Positions 29,868 through 41,188 of a stretch of 64,000 bases of DNA are shown here, piece by piece. The stretch is from Carya illinoinensis (lineage: Eukaryota > Streptophyta > Magnoliopsida > Fagales > Juglandaceae). Position numbers and translations under genes: made by a program. The stretch is taken from NCBI RefSeq assembly GCF_018687715.1, contig NC_056754.1, forward strand, positions 19,019,501 to 19,083,500. The letters run 5' to 3'. Each line of letters begins with the position of its first letter. Within the stretch, counting starts at the first letter, position 1. The notes below the pieces were generated by a model that saw nothing but the letters and a program-made list of their open reading frames with translations, was not told the DNA's origin and did not search any database.

Positions 29868-30302
29868 TGTTATAAAACTATCGAAAGGAGAGGGAGAGAG
29901 AGAGAGATAGAACTCAGAGAAGTTATGAAACTTATGAATTTCTTAAAGAATTCAACGATATATATAGGCGTACAAAGGGAACTATGCAAGTTACTATGCA
30001 GTACTATGCTGGCACTGTGCATATTTACTATGCAGTACTATGCTGGCACTATGCACTGTGCGATGTCGGCCATTTACTATGCCGGTTACTATGCAGTACT
30101 ATGCTGGCACTATGCGCACTGTGCGATGTCGGCCATTTACTATGCCAGTTACTATACAGTACTATGCTGGCACTATGCACACTGTGCGATGTCGGCCATT
30201 TACTATGCCAGTTACTATGCAGTACTATGCTGGTACTATGCACTGTGCATTTGACGGCTAGCTCAAGATGGTCATACAATTTTACAATGTTATTTTACAA
30301 CA
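29868..30302 (-). repeat. Copia 5' LTR (435 bp)
   Basis: Near-identical partner of 25568-25992, ten bases longer through one extra cagtactatg subunit. Upstream LTR for the minus-strand element, so it would carry the promoter; a GATATATATAGG stretch at 29958 is the same in both LTRs. Confidence 0.93.
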
Positions 30303-31531
30303 TATATATGTTTCTTTTGATCTTTTTTCTGGGGTATATATCAGACAGTCCATGTCCGATACCCCACATTCACGTGGGGGGTTGGGGATCAGATCAACAT
30401 TTTTCTCAATTATATATATTTGCCCTAGCTAGCGGCCCGCGGGGAGGCTGGACAGTGGACCCTCTACATCTACCGAAATTAATTTCCCACAATAATTGAT
30501 TGATATCAAGAAAACAACACCAACTCCTTTTCAAATGTTCTTCACAGAGATTATGTTTTGGTTCGATTAGGTTTAAACATAGAAATTGGATTAATTTATA
30601 CAATATTATTTGTACGTTCGTACGTACTTCCGTCTTGTGTTAGCTAGCTATCTAGTCTACGTTGGAATTGTACGCATCTGTTCAGACATAAGATGGTGTC
30701 CAAGATCTATGGAGTAGTACTTGTGCTTATAAGTTGGATACACATTATCTCAGGAGGCTGAATAACTTCTTCGATCCGGGTTAGATAGAACCGATAAAAT
30801 TAATAAGATATATCATACGCTACGTACCTCAACGTACGTACGTGCAAGACTCGTGCATGCATGAGAGCCTCTAATATATATTAAAATATATATATATATA
30901 TATTCATAAAATATCATAAGATACAACTCTGAGCCACATGATTCCCACCATCAGTTGGAAGCATTCCCGTCAACACCCTTTCTTCTTTAATTTCCATCAC
31001 AACTATATATAAAAAGGATTGGTGGAATAGGAGGAGGATCCTTTGTCACGATCTCCGCCTATAATTGTGATGGAAGAGGAAAGGGTGTTTCTGGTTAGAG
31101 GTGGCTCTACATGGCTATACCTTCTTTTTTTTTTTTTTGCCTTTTTCAGATGCATTTTTTTAATACTTTTAAATATCTTTTTAAAAATATCTATATTATT
31201 AAAAAAATATTTCCTTAATCATAAAATAAAAAGGAAAAAAAATTCCAACGACAGCTAAATGCCTAGGATTTTCCTTATGGTTGTGTGTAGAGATATACAC
31301 ATGATGCACGCAGGCTTGCAGCATTAATTCCACATGGACCACGTGGAAAAAGATAAGTAGCTAGGCTTACGGTCATGTTCCATCAAAACTCAATAGCACC
31401 TAACCTATGCCTATTAATTTGGGGTGCGTGTGTGTGGGTGTGGGCTTACGGTACCATATTTAGAATCTTTAGTTTTAAAAATATGAGTTTTTCTATATAT
31501 AAATATACTTACACATTAATTTATATATTAA
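30303..31531. other. Intergenic spacer
   Basis: No coding region recognised. Contains TACGTACGTACG palindromes near 30610 and 30830, a TA repeat near 30885-30903, and the inverted repeat described separately. The T-rich and AAATATTTTT-rich stretch at 31120-31240 resembles the core of the MITE at 18262. Confidence 0.45.
30972..31089. repeat. Imperfect inverted repeat, stem about 29 bp
   Basis: Arm 30972-31006 (AACACCCTTTCTTC ... TTTCCATCACAAC) pairs with 31061-31089 (ATAATTGTGATGGAAGAGGA ... GGGTGTT) apart from a 6-nt bulge and two mismatches, around a loop of about 54 nt. Size and shape would suit a short hairpin RNA or a decayed MITE. Expression is unknown. Confidence 0.5.
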
Positions 31532-31750
31532 GGTTCGGTTTGACTGTTTAGATTTTTCATCTTAAACATAAAATTCTCATCTCATCATTACAACTTTCTC
31601 AAATTCCTATACGAAATATAATAAATAATTTAACTTTTTCTTAACTTTTTCAAATCTCAATATAATAATAATATTAAAATATAATATTTTAATATTTAAT
31701 CTTAAAATTCAAAATTCTCATATGAGAAATCTCAATGGCCAAGCAGAACC
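31532..31750. mobile_element. MITE, PIF/Harbinger-like, TAA target duplication
   Basis: 219 bp, flanked by taa on both sides. Ends GGTTCGGTTTGACTG and (reverse complement) GGTTCTGCTTGGCC are imperfect inverted repeats. The interior (CATCATTACAACTTTCTCAA, AATAATTTAACTTTTTC) matches elements at 57838 and 60905 and, reversed, 6392. Confidence 0.65.
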
Positions 31751-32800
31751 TAATATTGATTTATTCATACTTAAAATTTAAATTAATACTGTTTTTAATA
31801 AAATTTATTTTTTGATCAATCACATTATATTAATATACAAATTAATACATAATTATACTTATAACTATATTTTTCCTAAAAATATAATGAATATGTGTGA
31901 ATAAGGGGTGTACTATAGATTTAGTCCTTGTTTCTTCAATTATTGCTTTTCGACTACGAAAGGAAATTGCATTGAAAATTGGAACCAAACAATTAAGACT
32001 ACACCTCATGTACCCGTTTCTTCCTTGTTTGACTGCAAGGAGAGGATTAGCGATTACGCACTACACACTAAAACAACTCTAGAAGCTGATCAAAGATATG
32101 AAACTTATACTGTACATACGTCAAAAGACGCTTAAAAATTTGATGATCTTTCTCCTAATTCCTACCCGGCCTCCACCCACACAAAATAGAAAGATGAGAT
32201 GCTTTGGTTATTTCATATATTAATGGAATGAATCACTTTCAACTAAATTAATGCCATGCCATCGTAAAATGGAACAAGTTCGATCTTGCTCCCACCGATT
32301 TTGTTCTCTTTCGGCCCATTAATACAAGGATCCGAGTCGTAATATTGACACTTTGTTATCCCATGGCAGTTCACCGAATAATAACACCAAAGAGAACATC
32401 GGCAAAGTTAGTGCCGCTTACGTTTAAAAATGCATTTTTTTTGGTTAGGCGGAAAACAGAGATACAATCAAAATGCCAATATATACGTCCACCTCAATCT
32501 ACCGGAGATGGAAATGATGATAAAATGCTATCAACCGAACATAACCTATCTAGATAAACGAACTACCAGATTAAACTACCGGTTAAACACAACTAACAAG
32601 CACAAGTGGGTATTCTCCGAAGCCCCCGAGAAATTCAATTTTCATTTTTAACATATACTTGATTATCCATTAATATAACAGTAGATGGCGCACAGACAAA
32701 AATATCTGCATTTCATGTTCTCTAGAGATCAATTTTTTACTTCTTTGTTTGGGGGAGAGGGGTAGATATATGGATAGTTCTAGGTTGTCCTGATGGGACA
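31751..32800. other. Intergenic spacer and distal PABN 3' flank
   Basis: No gene recognised. AT-rich palindromic sequence at 31760-31880 looks MITE-like. The final 100 to 200 bp probably include the end of the PABN transcript; no clear AATAAA was found on the minus strand. Confidence 0.4.
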
Positions 32801-32950
32801 GCATCCATCAAACATGAATAGTCTAAATATGCAAATGATCTTCGTGTTGGACTTTTGAACCTTGGATTAAAGCATCCGAATCGAAAGTCTGAAGATGCAA
32901 ATGAGCTCCTAGTAGTAAGGCATGTATCTTGTTGGTCTTCTGAACCTTGG
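32801..32950 (-). repeat. Tandem duplication including the PABN last exon
   Basis: Two units on the minus strand: 32950-32872 (contains the coding end and first 3'UTR bases) and 32865-32801. Shared landmarks in order are CCAAGGTTCA, CCAACA, CATTTGCAT, AGACT and GGATGC. The offset is 85 bp. The second unit lies in the 3'UTR and would read PRFKSPTRRSFAYLDY, echoing the true end [13 protein letters not shown]. Confidence 0.65.
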
Positions 32951-33674
32951 AACCTTGCTGCAGCGGATTTGAAGTCGGAATGAACAAAAGCAAGCAGACA
33001 AGACCAATCAGCACATTTATGAACGTGCACAAAATTGTAAATTAACAGCTTGTTGAGTAACGTACCCATATCCATAAGGGGAGAAGAAATAAGGAGGTAC
33101 ATATGGCCTCCTAAATCGGCCCCCCATGTAAGGATTAAAACGCCTTGGACGATACTGCTTCATCCCAGGAACATTGGTCCTTTTAGGCAAAACCTGAAAA
33201 CATATATCACTGATCAAGGTATGCCAACGACAGAAGCCATCAAAATGGAAATCCTCAATTTATGCAATGAGGTTGGCATTGAACTCCGGTAAACATTACC
33301 TTCAATTGGCGACCATGTAATTCGGACTCATTCAGAACAAGGGCCTCTTGAACAGCTTCTGTCTCAAGAAATTCCACATAAGCAAAACCCTTTGGCTGGC
33401 CAAATTTATCTGTCAGAATAGTCACCCTGTTTACTGTGCCACATGATTGAAAGTGTTGCTGCACTTCTTCAGGTGTGCAAGCATAATCAACCTGCCAAAA
33501 AAAAAAAAAAAAGAACACACCCAAAAATCTTAAAGAGAGCAGTGATATAAAAAATAGCCAAAAGAAAAGCAAAACTCGGTTATTCAGGTGGGAACAACAT
33601 AATAAAAAATGCACAAGACTAGGAGAGATCAGTGCAGTTCGCAAACAGTATAGAAACCCCCCCAGCGCGGCGGC

Positions 33675-33711
<37 letters not shown>

Positions 33712-36083
33712 AAAAAAGAAAAAACAAATCTGGTATCATTAAGTAAACATTTCAAATATCTCAATGTTTGCATGTTTGCTCCTTTGTGAGATGAGATCTG
33801 TGCCTGAAAATTCAGCCTATGAAACCAAATTGTACCATGACATCCCAAGAAATCTAATTGTATTACAAATGTATATCTTTTCCAATTTCCACCATAAACT
33901 CTTGATTATTCACACCAAAATTGATCTAACCAAAATATGATCTAGAGACGACTTATAAAAAAACGATCTAGAGACATGACCAAACAATCTGATTCAGAGT
34001 TCAGATAGCCCATCACACATTTACCCACATACAATCCTCTTCCTGAATGCTTATAATTCTAACTTGACATATGTCAACCAAAACTATAACTACGCAAATT
34101 GAACACCGTACAAAACTCCAATGGATGATGTATCAAAAGAATGAAAGAAAGAAAAAAGATCCACAGACAGCTTAAGAAAAAAAAAGCATGACAAGATTGA
34201 AGTAATTTAGATTTTGATATTCATCAGTATGTACATCCTTAAATCAAACAAAAACTCTAATTAGAAAACATAAGAATGGATAATTTCAATTCATGAAAGT
34301 CAAGTTTAACATTCATAGAAACTACTGAAATAGCTATCTAGTGATTCATCAGAGCAATTAACAGGTATTAGGCCATAAATAATAAAATATATAATCTTTG
34401 TGAGGGTATTTGAGAGAAGAAAAGATAAAGGCCTAAGTGACATTTTGCCATTTGAAACCCACAGGTAATGTAACAAAACATCAGTGGATGAAATTTCTGA
34501 CAACAATGAGGCACACATAAGATTTCCTTTGGCAGAAAATCTCCTCTTAAGTTTCCCTAAAAGGAACCTACAATTCATCTTTATTTTCATGCATCTTGGT
34601 GGCAAGTGTCACCATTAATGAAATTACTTTTTTTTTTTTAATATAAGAAAAGAACAATTTTCATGCCTTTATGGTGATCTTGAAGAAGCAACCTCCTATC
34701 ACAATCTTTACTAAAACACATGTATTATATTTCAAAATCTCATTTTCCCAAATAAAAAAACAGACAGAATGATCAAGCCAGCAAATCATTAGAATTTCTT
34801 TTTATAAGTAATTGAACATTTTATTTAAAAAAAAAAAAAAGCAAAAGAAGACCCAATTGAAAATTGGTGCACAAACAGAAATATATCTTCGACAAATATA
34901 TATATATATTTTGGCAGGTAGACTTTGAAAAATATTTGAATAGCCAGCTCTAGAAATCTAGAGAGCTTTCCTGAAAAATAGAGATACTTTCTTACTGAAG
35001 GATAACCAATGTAATCCACGAAAGAGCTAAAAAATATTCTGACAATTGACAGAAGCGTCATATGTACAAGGGAAAAAAGTGAAAACAAAATCATATCTGT
35101 CAGTAAATATTCATAGTTTTTCATTCAGATGAAAAATTAAGAAAATAAGGCAACAAGTAAGCAGCAATCTTGTACCCCTCGCCATCTCCAATCGAAATAT
35201 TTTTGATGCACCACAGACCATCATTGCCAGCAGCAGTAAAGGCTCTGCAACTACGATTGCATGCCCAAGAGTTGCCTTCACTCTTCCAATGAATTAAAAG
35301 CTGTCCTCTGGTGTTTGGAAGTTGAAGCATCTATATTGCATCATATACCTTCTTCCATTCCCGCGTTCCAATGGAAAAGATCAAACATTTACATAGAACT
35401 TTCAGTTTCATGTCATTTTCCATATTTCACCTTTTCTTTCCTTTCCTTCTTTTTCTTACTTTTTTTTTTCTTTTTTCCCCTTCCTTTCCACATGTTTTTC
35501 TATCTCTTCTTTCTTTTTTCTTTTCTTTTTTCAGAATTTTTTGAGATTTTTTTCCTCAATTTCTTTTTTTTTTCCTTTTTTTTTTTCGAATTTTACTTTC
35601 TCTTGTAATCTTTTTATATATTTTGAAACAAACATGAGACATTCAATCTCCCTCTATTGCACGCCTAAACAACACCAGAATAACTTTGGCTCACCCACAA
35701 ACTACAATGAAACCATCCAGTGCTAAAATACCGTCCTGCGATAATAGCGAGACATTATGTCAAATCATGTCTCTAAAGGAGGAAGCATCCACACCCACAA
35801 CAGCAAAAGAAGAAGAGAGGTTTTCATGTTTCCCAAAAGAATATATACTAAACATAGTTTCAAGGATGAAATGTACAATTACATCCCCACAGCTTTAATG
35901 ATAAGCTTATATTTAACAATCATACCCGAGAGTTTCGTATCTCAATAAAAGATGAAAGGAGAAGATTGATGAATCCAATTATCTACCATTTTTTATATGT
36001 AATTATATATCATTAAACATATCGAAAGTAGACATCATTGATCCTTAAAATCCTAAATCATCGACACAATATGAGAAGTTGTA

Positions 36084-36144
<61 letters not shown>

Positions 36145-39100
36145 CACCTACTTCATAGGCATATGGAAATAGGTAATAATTCGTAATAGGTTTGTTTCTA
36201 ACTTATATTTGTATACATCTCGGGTATGTTACGGGGAAAAAAAAAAATCTGTAGAAAATATCTACACAAGCAATTAACATACTCTAACTCTTTGTTTACA
36301 TGTTGCAATGAAATGTACCAAGTTCATGCCTTGAAACAGGTATGGCATCCAACTGATCTTCAGTGATGCACTATATATGAGAAATACCCTCTTTCCGGCA
36401 GTAGCTTACTCTATAAATTTATAAACTCTGACCATATGGATGTGTTTCCATCCCATCTCATTATGTGATGGGATCAAGTTAGACTTCTCAAACCCGATCC
36501 ACATTCATCCAAAGCACAAATATGTAAAATATTTCTTCCAAATCATTTGTAGTTTTACTTCTCTCAGGTGATGAACCGATGGTATAAGAAAAATACGAGC
36601 TAAAAAAATCCAAAAATTGTCACAACATCCAAGGACATCGTGCTGCTATGTTTTACCAAGCCAATAATCAGCTTATGCCATCAAAGTAAATCCAAACGAA
36701 ATACAACCAATCTAGACCAATAAGAGCAATGTAACGTCCCAATGGAAGGCCCCTATACTTCAAAAGGACTAGTCAATGATAAAATTGGAGCCCCATTGGA
36801 ACCTTATAAAGAGCAAGAACTTCTCCTTCCCAAGCAATGTGGGATCTCATACATCACCTACCCATATCCTTATCATATGGGGTATTACAAGCAACTAACA
36901 TATTTCTACCACTTTTCTTGAAATGCTTATTCACATATCCTAATTGGGTCACACCTTCATTATTGAAAGATATCTCACAGGCATATTAACACACATTAGA
37001 GTGACAGAGCATGTGAACAAGACTTGTTATGAAGACAAGATTTTGCAAAATAATGACAGCAATACTATCATGCCCAAAACAAGAAAAATAACGTCAATTA
37101 ATAAATTAATAAATTAAAACTATAGTTTCTCTGAAAGACTAAGCAATTCTAGAACAAGCATTTGAAGTTGTGGACAGAGACCAAGAAAGGTCCATGATAA
37201 GACATCATGAATCCCATAAGCGGACACTGTATCCAACTTGCTGATGTAAAAGCATGGCATGCTTTGAAAAGAGCAAGAGTGCAACAAAAAAAAAAAAAAA
37301 CAATTATTTTCTCACATTGCCAACAAACACCGATCGTGAATCTGTCTCCTCCTTGTTTGCTTGAGAAGCAGCTGCACTGGCAGGGTCTGCACAAAACCAG
37401 GCACATAAATACTTCAGTTTAAAACATTAAAAAATAAAAATAAAAGAATGAAAGTTATAAAATAGCCTGGTCTTTTAACAATTTTAATCTTAACGAGATT
37501 AAATAAAACCACTACTATAAGTTCATGCTTCATGATACACCGTAAAATTTCATTTGAACAACAAATTAACACCATATCACATGCAGTCGGCTTGAAAATT
37601 TAAACCTTTTAGACTGATGTCACTGTACTTCCTCCTAGATCCCCAAACAATAAAAATCATGTGAAACTTCCATTTTTAATAGAATAAATATTGCTTGCTA
37701 CAAGTTACAACTGGGTGTGGGATCAAGGATAAAATTTTGGAGTGATGTTTGGTGTGACAACAGGGCCTTACAAGATTTATTCCCCTCTCTTTTCCAGCTA
37801 GCAAGTGCAAAGGACGTTTCAGTGGCAGATGTTTTGGAGACCTCGGGGGGACATATTCACTGGAATGTTACCTTCAGTAGGGCGGCACAAGATTGGGAAG
37901 TAAGTTGCTTTGCTGAGTTCTATAGCCTAATATATGCCATTAGACCAAATAGGCAGCTTGAGGATGTTATGTGGTGGAAGCTGGCAGCAAAAGGCTCTTT
38001 CATTGTTCGCTCATTATATAAGGCACTTACTATGGAACCAAATGCTCAGTTTCCTTGGAAAAAGATATGGAGACATAAGGCACCACCCAAAGTCTCCTTC
38101 TTTGTCTGGACAGCTTCTCTGGGAAAGATTCTCACAATTGATAACTTGAGGAAAAGGAGGATTATTATTACAGAGTGGTGTTGTATGTGTAAAGGTGGGG
38201 GAGAGTCGGTTGACCACCTTCTCTTGCATTGTGACACAGCTGGAACCCTTTGGAATGAGGTATTTACTCGACTAGACATGGCATCGGTTATGCCGAAGAC
38301 GGTGTAGGCAGCTTTAGCGAGTTGGCCAAATGTAAGCGGAAGGCAACCAATTAGAGCAATGTGGAAGATGATTCCTCTATGCATTATGTGGTGCTTATGG
38401 CAGGAGCGCAATGAGAGGACTTTTGAAGACCAAGAAAGATCTTTAGAGGAACTAAAAGTTTTATTTTTCAGAACTCTTAGTAATTGGGCCATAGCTGTGG
38501 ATTTTAATGGCATGGTCCTACATGATTTTCTGGTCTCTAATGTGCCTACCTAGTTAGGGCATTAGTCTTGTGTAACTGGCTTTGCCTTTCTTTGATCAAT
38601 ATATTTATTTATTCATCAAAAAAAATATTGCTTGCTACAATCTTCCCCCCAAACAGCCAGTACAGCACCATTAATAAAAATAATCACAATTCAAGAACAC
38701 AAATCTTATTTACTTATATTTTCCAACGGCTTTTCAGCAAAGAAAAACAGAAAAGTAAATCGGAATCTCAAAAGTAAAACAACAAAGAAAGCAATTCGAA
38801 CCTTGAACGGCACCCATTTCCTTCTCGACCTTGGCCTGCATTTCGCGAAGAGCGGCGGCTTCCTCTTCCATCTCCTTCAAACGCTTCTTCATCTCGTCCA
38901 GCTCCTGCAGCATTACGTACGTACAAACAAACACATCATATACTTCTACAAACGCACAATTTACAGGTTATGAGTTTTGATGCACCAGGCGTCGAATTAA
39001 TAGCTAGGATTTTTAATGTTTCAAAACAAGATCCATTACAAAGAAAGAAGAGAACGAGAAGATAAAATGAAGGACCTTAACGGCGTCGTCCTCAGCAGTG

Positions 39101-39198
39101 GACATGTCGACGTCGGCGTGGTGAGAATCCATGTCTCCTTCCATCTCCCCCTCGTCCGGGATTTCCCCACCGTAGACCTCGTGCTCCTCTTCCTCCAT
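32909..39198 (-). CDS. PABN: Nuclear polyadenylate-binding protein, PABN (PABPN1) type
   Basis: Six exons, minus strand: 39198-39076, 38904-38802, 37386-37316, 33491-33300, 33193-33066, 32957-32909. All introns are GT-AG and phases close to 221 aa, the usual plant PABN length. The N-terminus is acidic ([20 protein letters not shown]), followed by a coiled coil ([20 protein letters not shown], from residue 42) and one RRM running from [16 protein letters not shown] to GRQLKV (RNP2 VFVGNV, RNP1 KGFAYVEF), then an Arg/Tyr-rich tail ending YMPYY. The family binds growing poly(A) tails in the nucleus, stimulates poly(A) polymerase and sets tail length. An ATG at 39213 would add MRGRE; 39198 fits the conserved start. 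Introns 2 (1.4 kb) and 3 (3.8 kb) contain a LINE and a solo LTR. The promoter has a TGGGCC site II-like motif near 39320. No coding damage. Confidence 0.94.
33676..33709. repeat. A34 homopolymer in PABN intron 3
   Basis: Run of 34 A on plus, preceded by GC-rich gcgcggcggcc. With the long T/C-rich stretch at 35410-35600 it makes this intron rich in simple sequence. Confidence 0.8.
36085..36140. repeat. (AC)28 microsatellite in PABN intron 3
   Basis: Perfect AC repeat of about 56 bp; reads (GT)n in the PABN transcript. Likely length-polymorphic. Confidence 0.9.
36730..36889. mobile_element. Short solo LTR (TRIM-like) in PABN intron 3
   Basis: 160 bp starting TGTAACGTCCCAATGG and ending GGGGTATTACA (TG...CA), flanked by the 5-bp duplication agcaa (36725-36729, 36890-36894). 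Contains CAATGTGGGATC, a motif I associate with short plant LTRs. A MITE is the alternative, since the ends are also partly inverted. Confidence 0.62.
37704..38624 (+). mobile_element. 5'-truncated LINE in PABN intron 2
   Basis: 921 bp flanked by the 16-bp duplication atattgcttgctacaa (37688-37703, 38625-38640) and ending in an A run. It is antisense to PABN. It encodes the 3' part of ORF2: [19 protein letters not shown] (37717 on), then the zinc-binding region [29 protein letters not shown] ... [18 protein letters not shown] and a few decayed codons after. One frame stays open over 196 codons, so it is younger than the related LINE at 603-4186. Confidence 0.9.
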
Positions 39199-39267
39199 TT
39201 CTCTCCCTCTCAAACCCTTGGGTTTCTAGAAAGGGTATCCAGCGACCTTCGTTCTACAATCCCCCCA

Positions 39268-39370
39268 CTAAATATAAATTTAAAAAATAAAAAATATTCG
39301 AAGGGTTTGGTTGCGGCCCACAATTAGAACGATGTCGTTTCACGCTATCGAGGTAAACTATCATTATTTT
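39268..39370. repeat. PABN promoter segment, copy A of a duplication
   Basis: About 100 bp upstream of the PABN start codon. Matches 52255-52353 in the same orientation at roughly 80-85% by eye (shared blocks GAAGGGTTT, GGCCCACAA, GTTTCAC, GTAAACTAT). It contains the GGCCCA/TGGGCC element and an AACGATGTCGTTT motif. Confidence 0.7.
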
Positions 39371-41188
39371 GTCAGTTGGATACTTTTTTTTATTTATTTT
39401 GAAGAGAAAACCTGATCTTATTAATAAAACAGCTACCAAATACACTCAGAGTAATCTGAAAAAACAATTCAAGCTAGAGAGTATATGGCATTTCCTTGGT
39501 AACTATAGTAAAAATACATGATGGACAAACTTCAATGTCATAAAGATGTTCAGAGCAAAAAAGTGCATCTTTTGCTAGGTAGTGAGCTGCTGAATTAGCC
39601 TCCCGAAGAACATGTGATACAGACCAGTGACTATATTCATTAAGTAGCTGTCTTGCATCTCCAATGAGGCATCCACCTAGACTCTAGTTCAGTTTGTAAT
39701 TTTTCAACAGGTCCACCACTTGTTTTGCATCCCTTCTAAGTAGATACTTTGCAAGCCAAGCTCTATACAAAAAATTGCTACTAAGAGTACACCATATGCT
39801 TCAGCATCAAAAGAAGTTCTTTTTAGGGGCCTGTTTGCATGAAGGTCTCCAATGACCAGACCTTGATGATCTTTGATAAGAACTCCTATGCCTATTTTTC
39901 CTTCCCTTGAGTTAATAGCTGCGTCCTAGTTGACTTTGAAGCCTTCAGCATCGGGTCTTGACCAAGTGGGGGTCTTTGCTGGGGCCTTGCCATTGGTAGT
40001 TGTTGGTTCTTTGAGAGCCTCAATATAATCTATCATTTCTGTTTTTGTCTGTTGATAAACACACGTGGGGTGCTTGAGACCTTTTCCATGGATGAATTCA
40101 TTCCTCCTAGTCCATATTCTTCTTACAGTAATGGCTATCTCAGTTGGTAGGTCTAGGGAAGCTACTATTGTAGACCAGATATCAAAGAAAAAATCACTTT
40201 GGTGAGACATCGTTGCACCTTTTTTCCCCCTTGATTCCACACATCTTTGGCTGCATTGCATCCCCATAGAGCATGACCCGAGGTCTCTGCCTCTTGCAAA
40301 CATATCAGACATGAGTTGTCTTCCACAATTTTCCTTTTTTCATATTGGCCTTGGTGGGAAGAGCCTCATTGCAGGCTCGCCATATGAACATCTTAATCTG
40401 GGGGATTATATCCAATTTCCAGATGGACTTCCAAATCAACTTATCCTTGTTTCTGTCTGATGTCTCCCCTTCTAATTCTCTGTCTAGGTCTTTACTGAGG
40501 TGATATCCACTTTTAACTGTGTATAAGCCATTGTTGGTAAGTTCCCACACCAACCTGTCTTCCCTTCCTCCCATACTTAAAGGTATAGCTTGAATGTTCT
40601 CAATTTCCTGTTGGCTGAATAATTCATAGAGAAGTGAGTCTTTCCATTCAGCCTTTGAGAATCTATGAGGTCACTGAATTTTTCACACCAACATTCATCA
40701 TCTTGGGTTGATAGTACTATGTGATTATGTATATGAGGTATCCATCTATCAGTCCATATTTTCACTTTGGCTCCATTCCCTATCCTCCACATGAGACCAT
40801 TCTTTAACAGTTTTGCTCCTGCATTGATACTTCTCCATACAAAAGAAGGCCTTGATCCCACCTGTGTTTCTGTGAATTTCGCCTTATTGAAATACTTTTG
40901 CTTAAGGACCCTGGCCATTAGAGAGGATGGATTTTGTAGAATCCGCCACCCTTGTTTGAAAAGTAATGCTAAATTAAACAGCCTCAAATCTCTGAAACCA
41001 AGTCCTCCTGAGCCCTTTCCAGTACTGAGCTTGTCCCAACTAACCCATTGTATTTTTGAGGAATCCTCATCAAAACCCCACCAAAACTTTCTGAGCATTT
41101 GATTCAGTTTGTTAGTAATGGACATTGGAAGGAGAAACATCCCCATGGTGTAAGTAGGGATGGCTTGCAGGACTGCTTTTAGAAGGAC

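Larger units (their letters stand above)
25568..30302 (-). mobile_element. Ty1/Copia retrotransposon, recent insertion, gag deleted
   Basis: A 4735-bp element with LTRs 25568-25992 and 29868-30302, starting TGTTATAAAAC and ending TTTTACAACA, flanked by the 5-bp duplication tatat (25563-25567, 30303-30307) inside a TA repeat. On the minus strand the primer-binding region next to the 5' LTR reads CGTTATCAGCACGAG and the polypurine tract AAAGGGGGAG abuts the 3' LTR. The internal 3.9 kb encodes protease, integrase, RT and RNase H in Copia order but no gag. By eye the LTRs differ by four substitutions and one 10-bp indel, so insertion is recent. A frameshift near 28815 and a stop at 27802-27804 break the polyprotein. 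Confidence 0.93.

Noticed and set aside
31024..31045. Stretch GGAATAGGAGGAGG resembling the complement of miR482
   Set aside because: Only about 13 bases agree, and no pairing arm is found for it; it lies in the loop of a different hairpin.
33492..33848. N-terminal part of a long frame reading into the RRM exon (F-rich tract)
   Set aside because: It is intron 3 of PABN including the A34 run; the exon start at 33491 has a proper acceptor and fits the joined protein.
35261..35608. Phe-rich frame in PABN intron 3
   Set aside because: Low-complexity T/C tract.
36085..36140. Regular repeats considered as a possible CRISPR-like array
   Set aside because: Plain AC microsatellite with no spacers; the organism is a plant.
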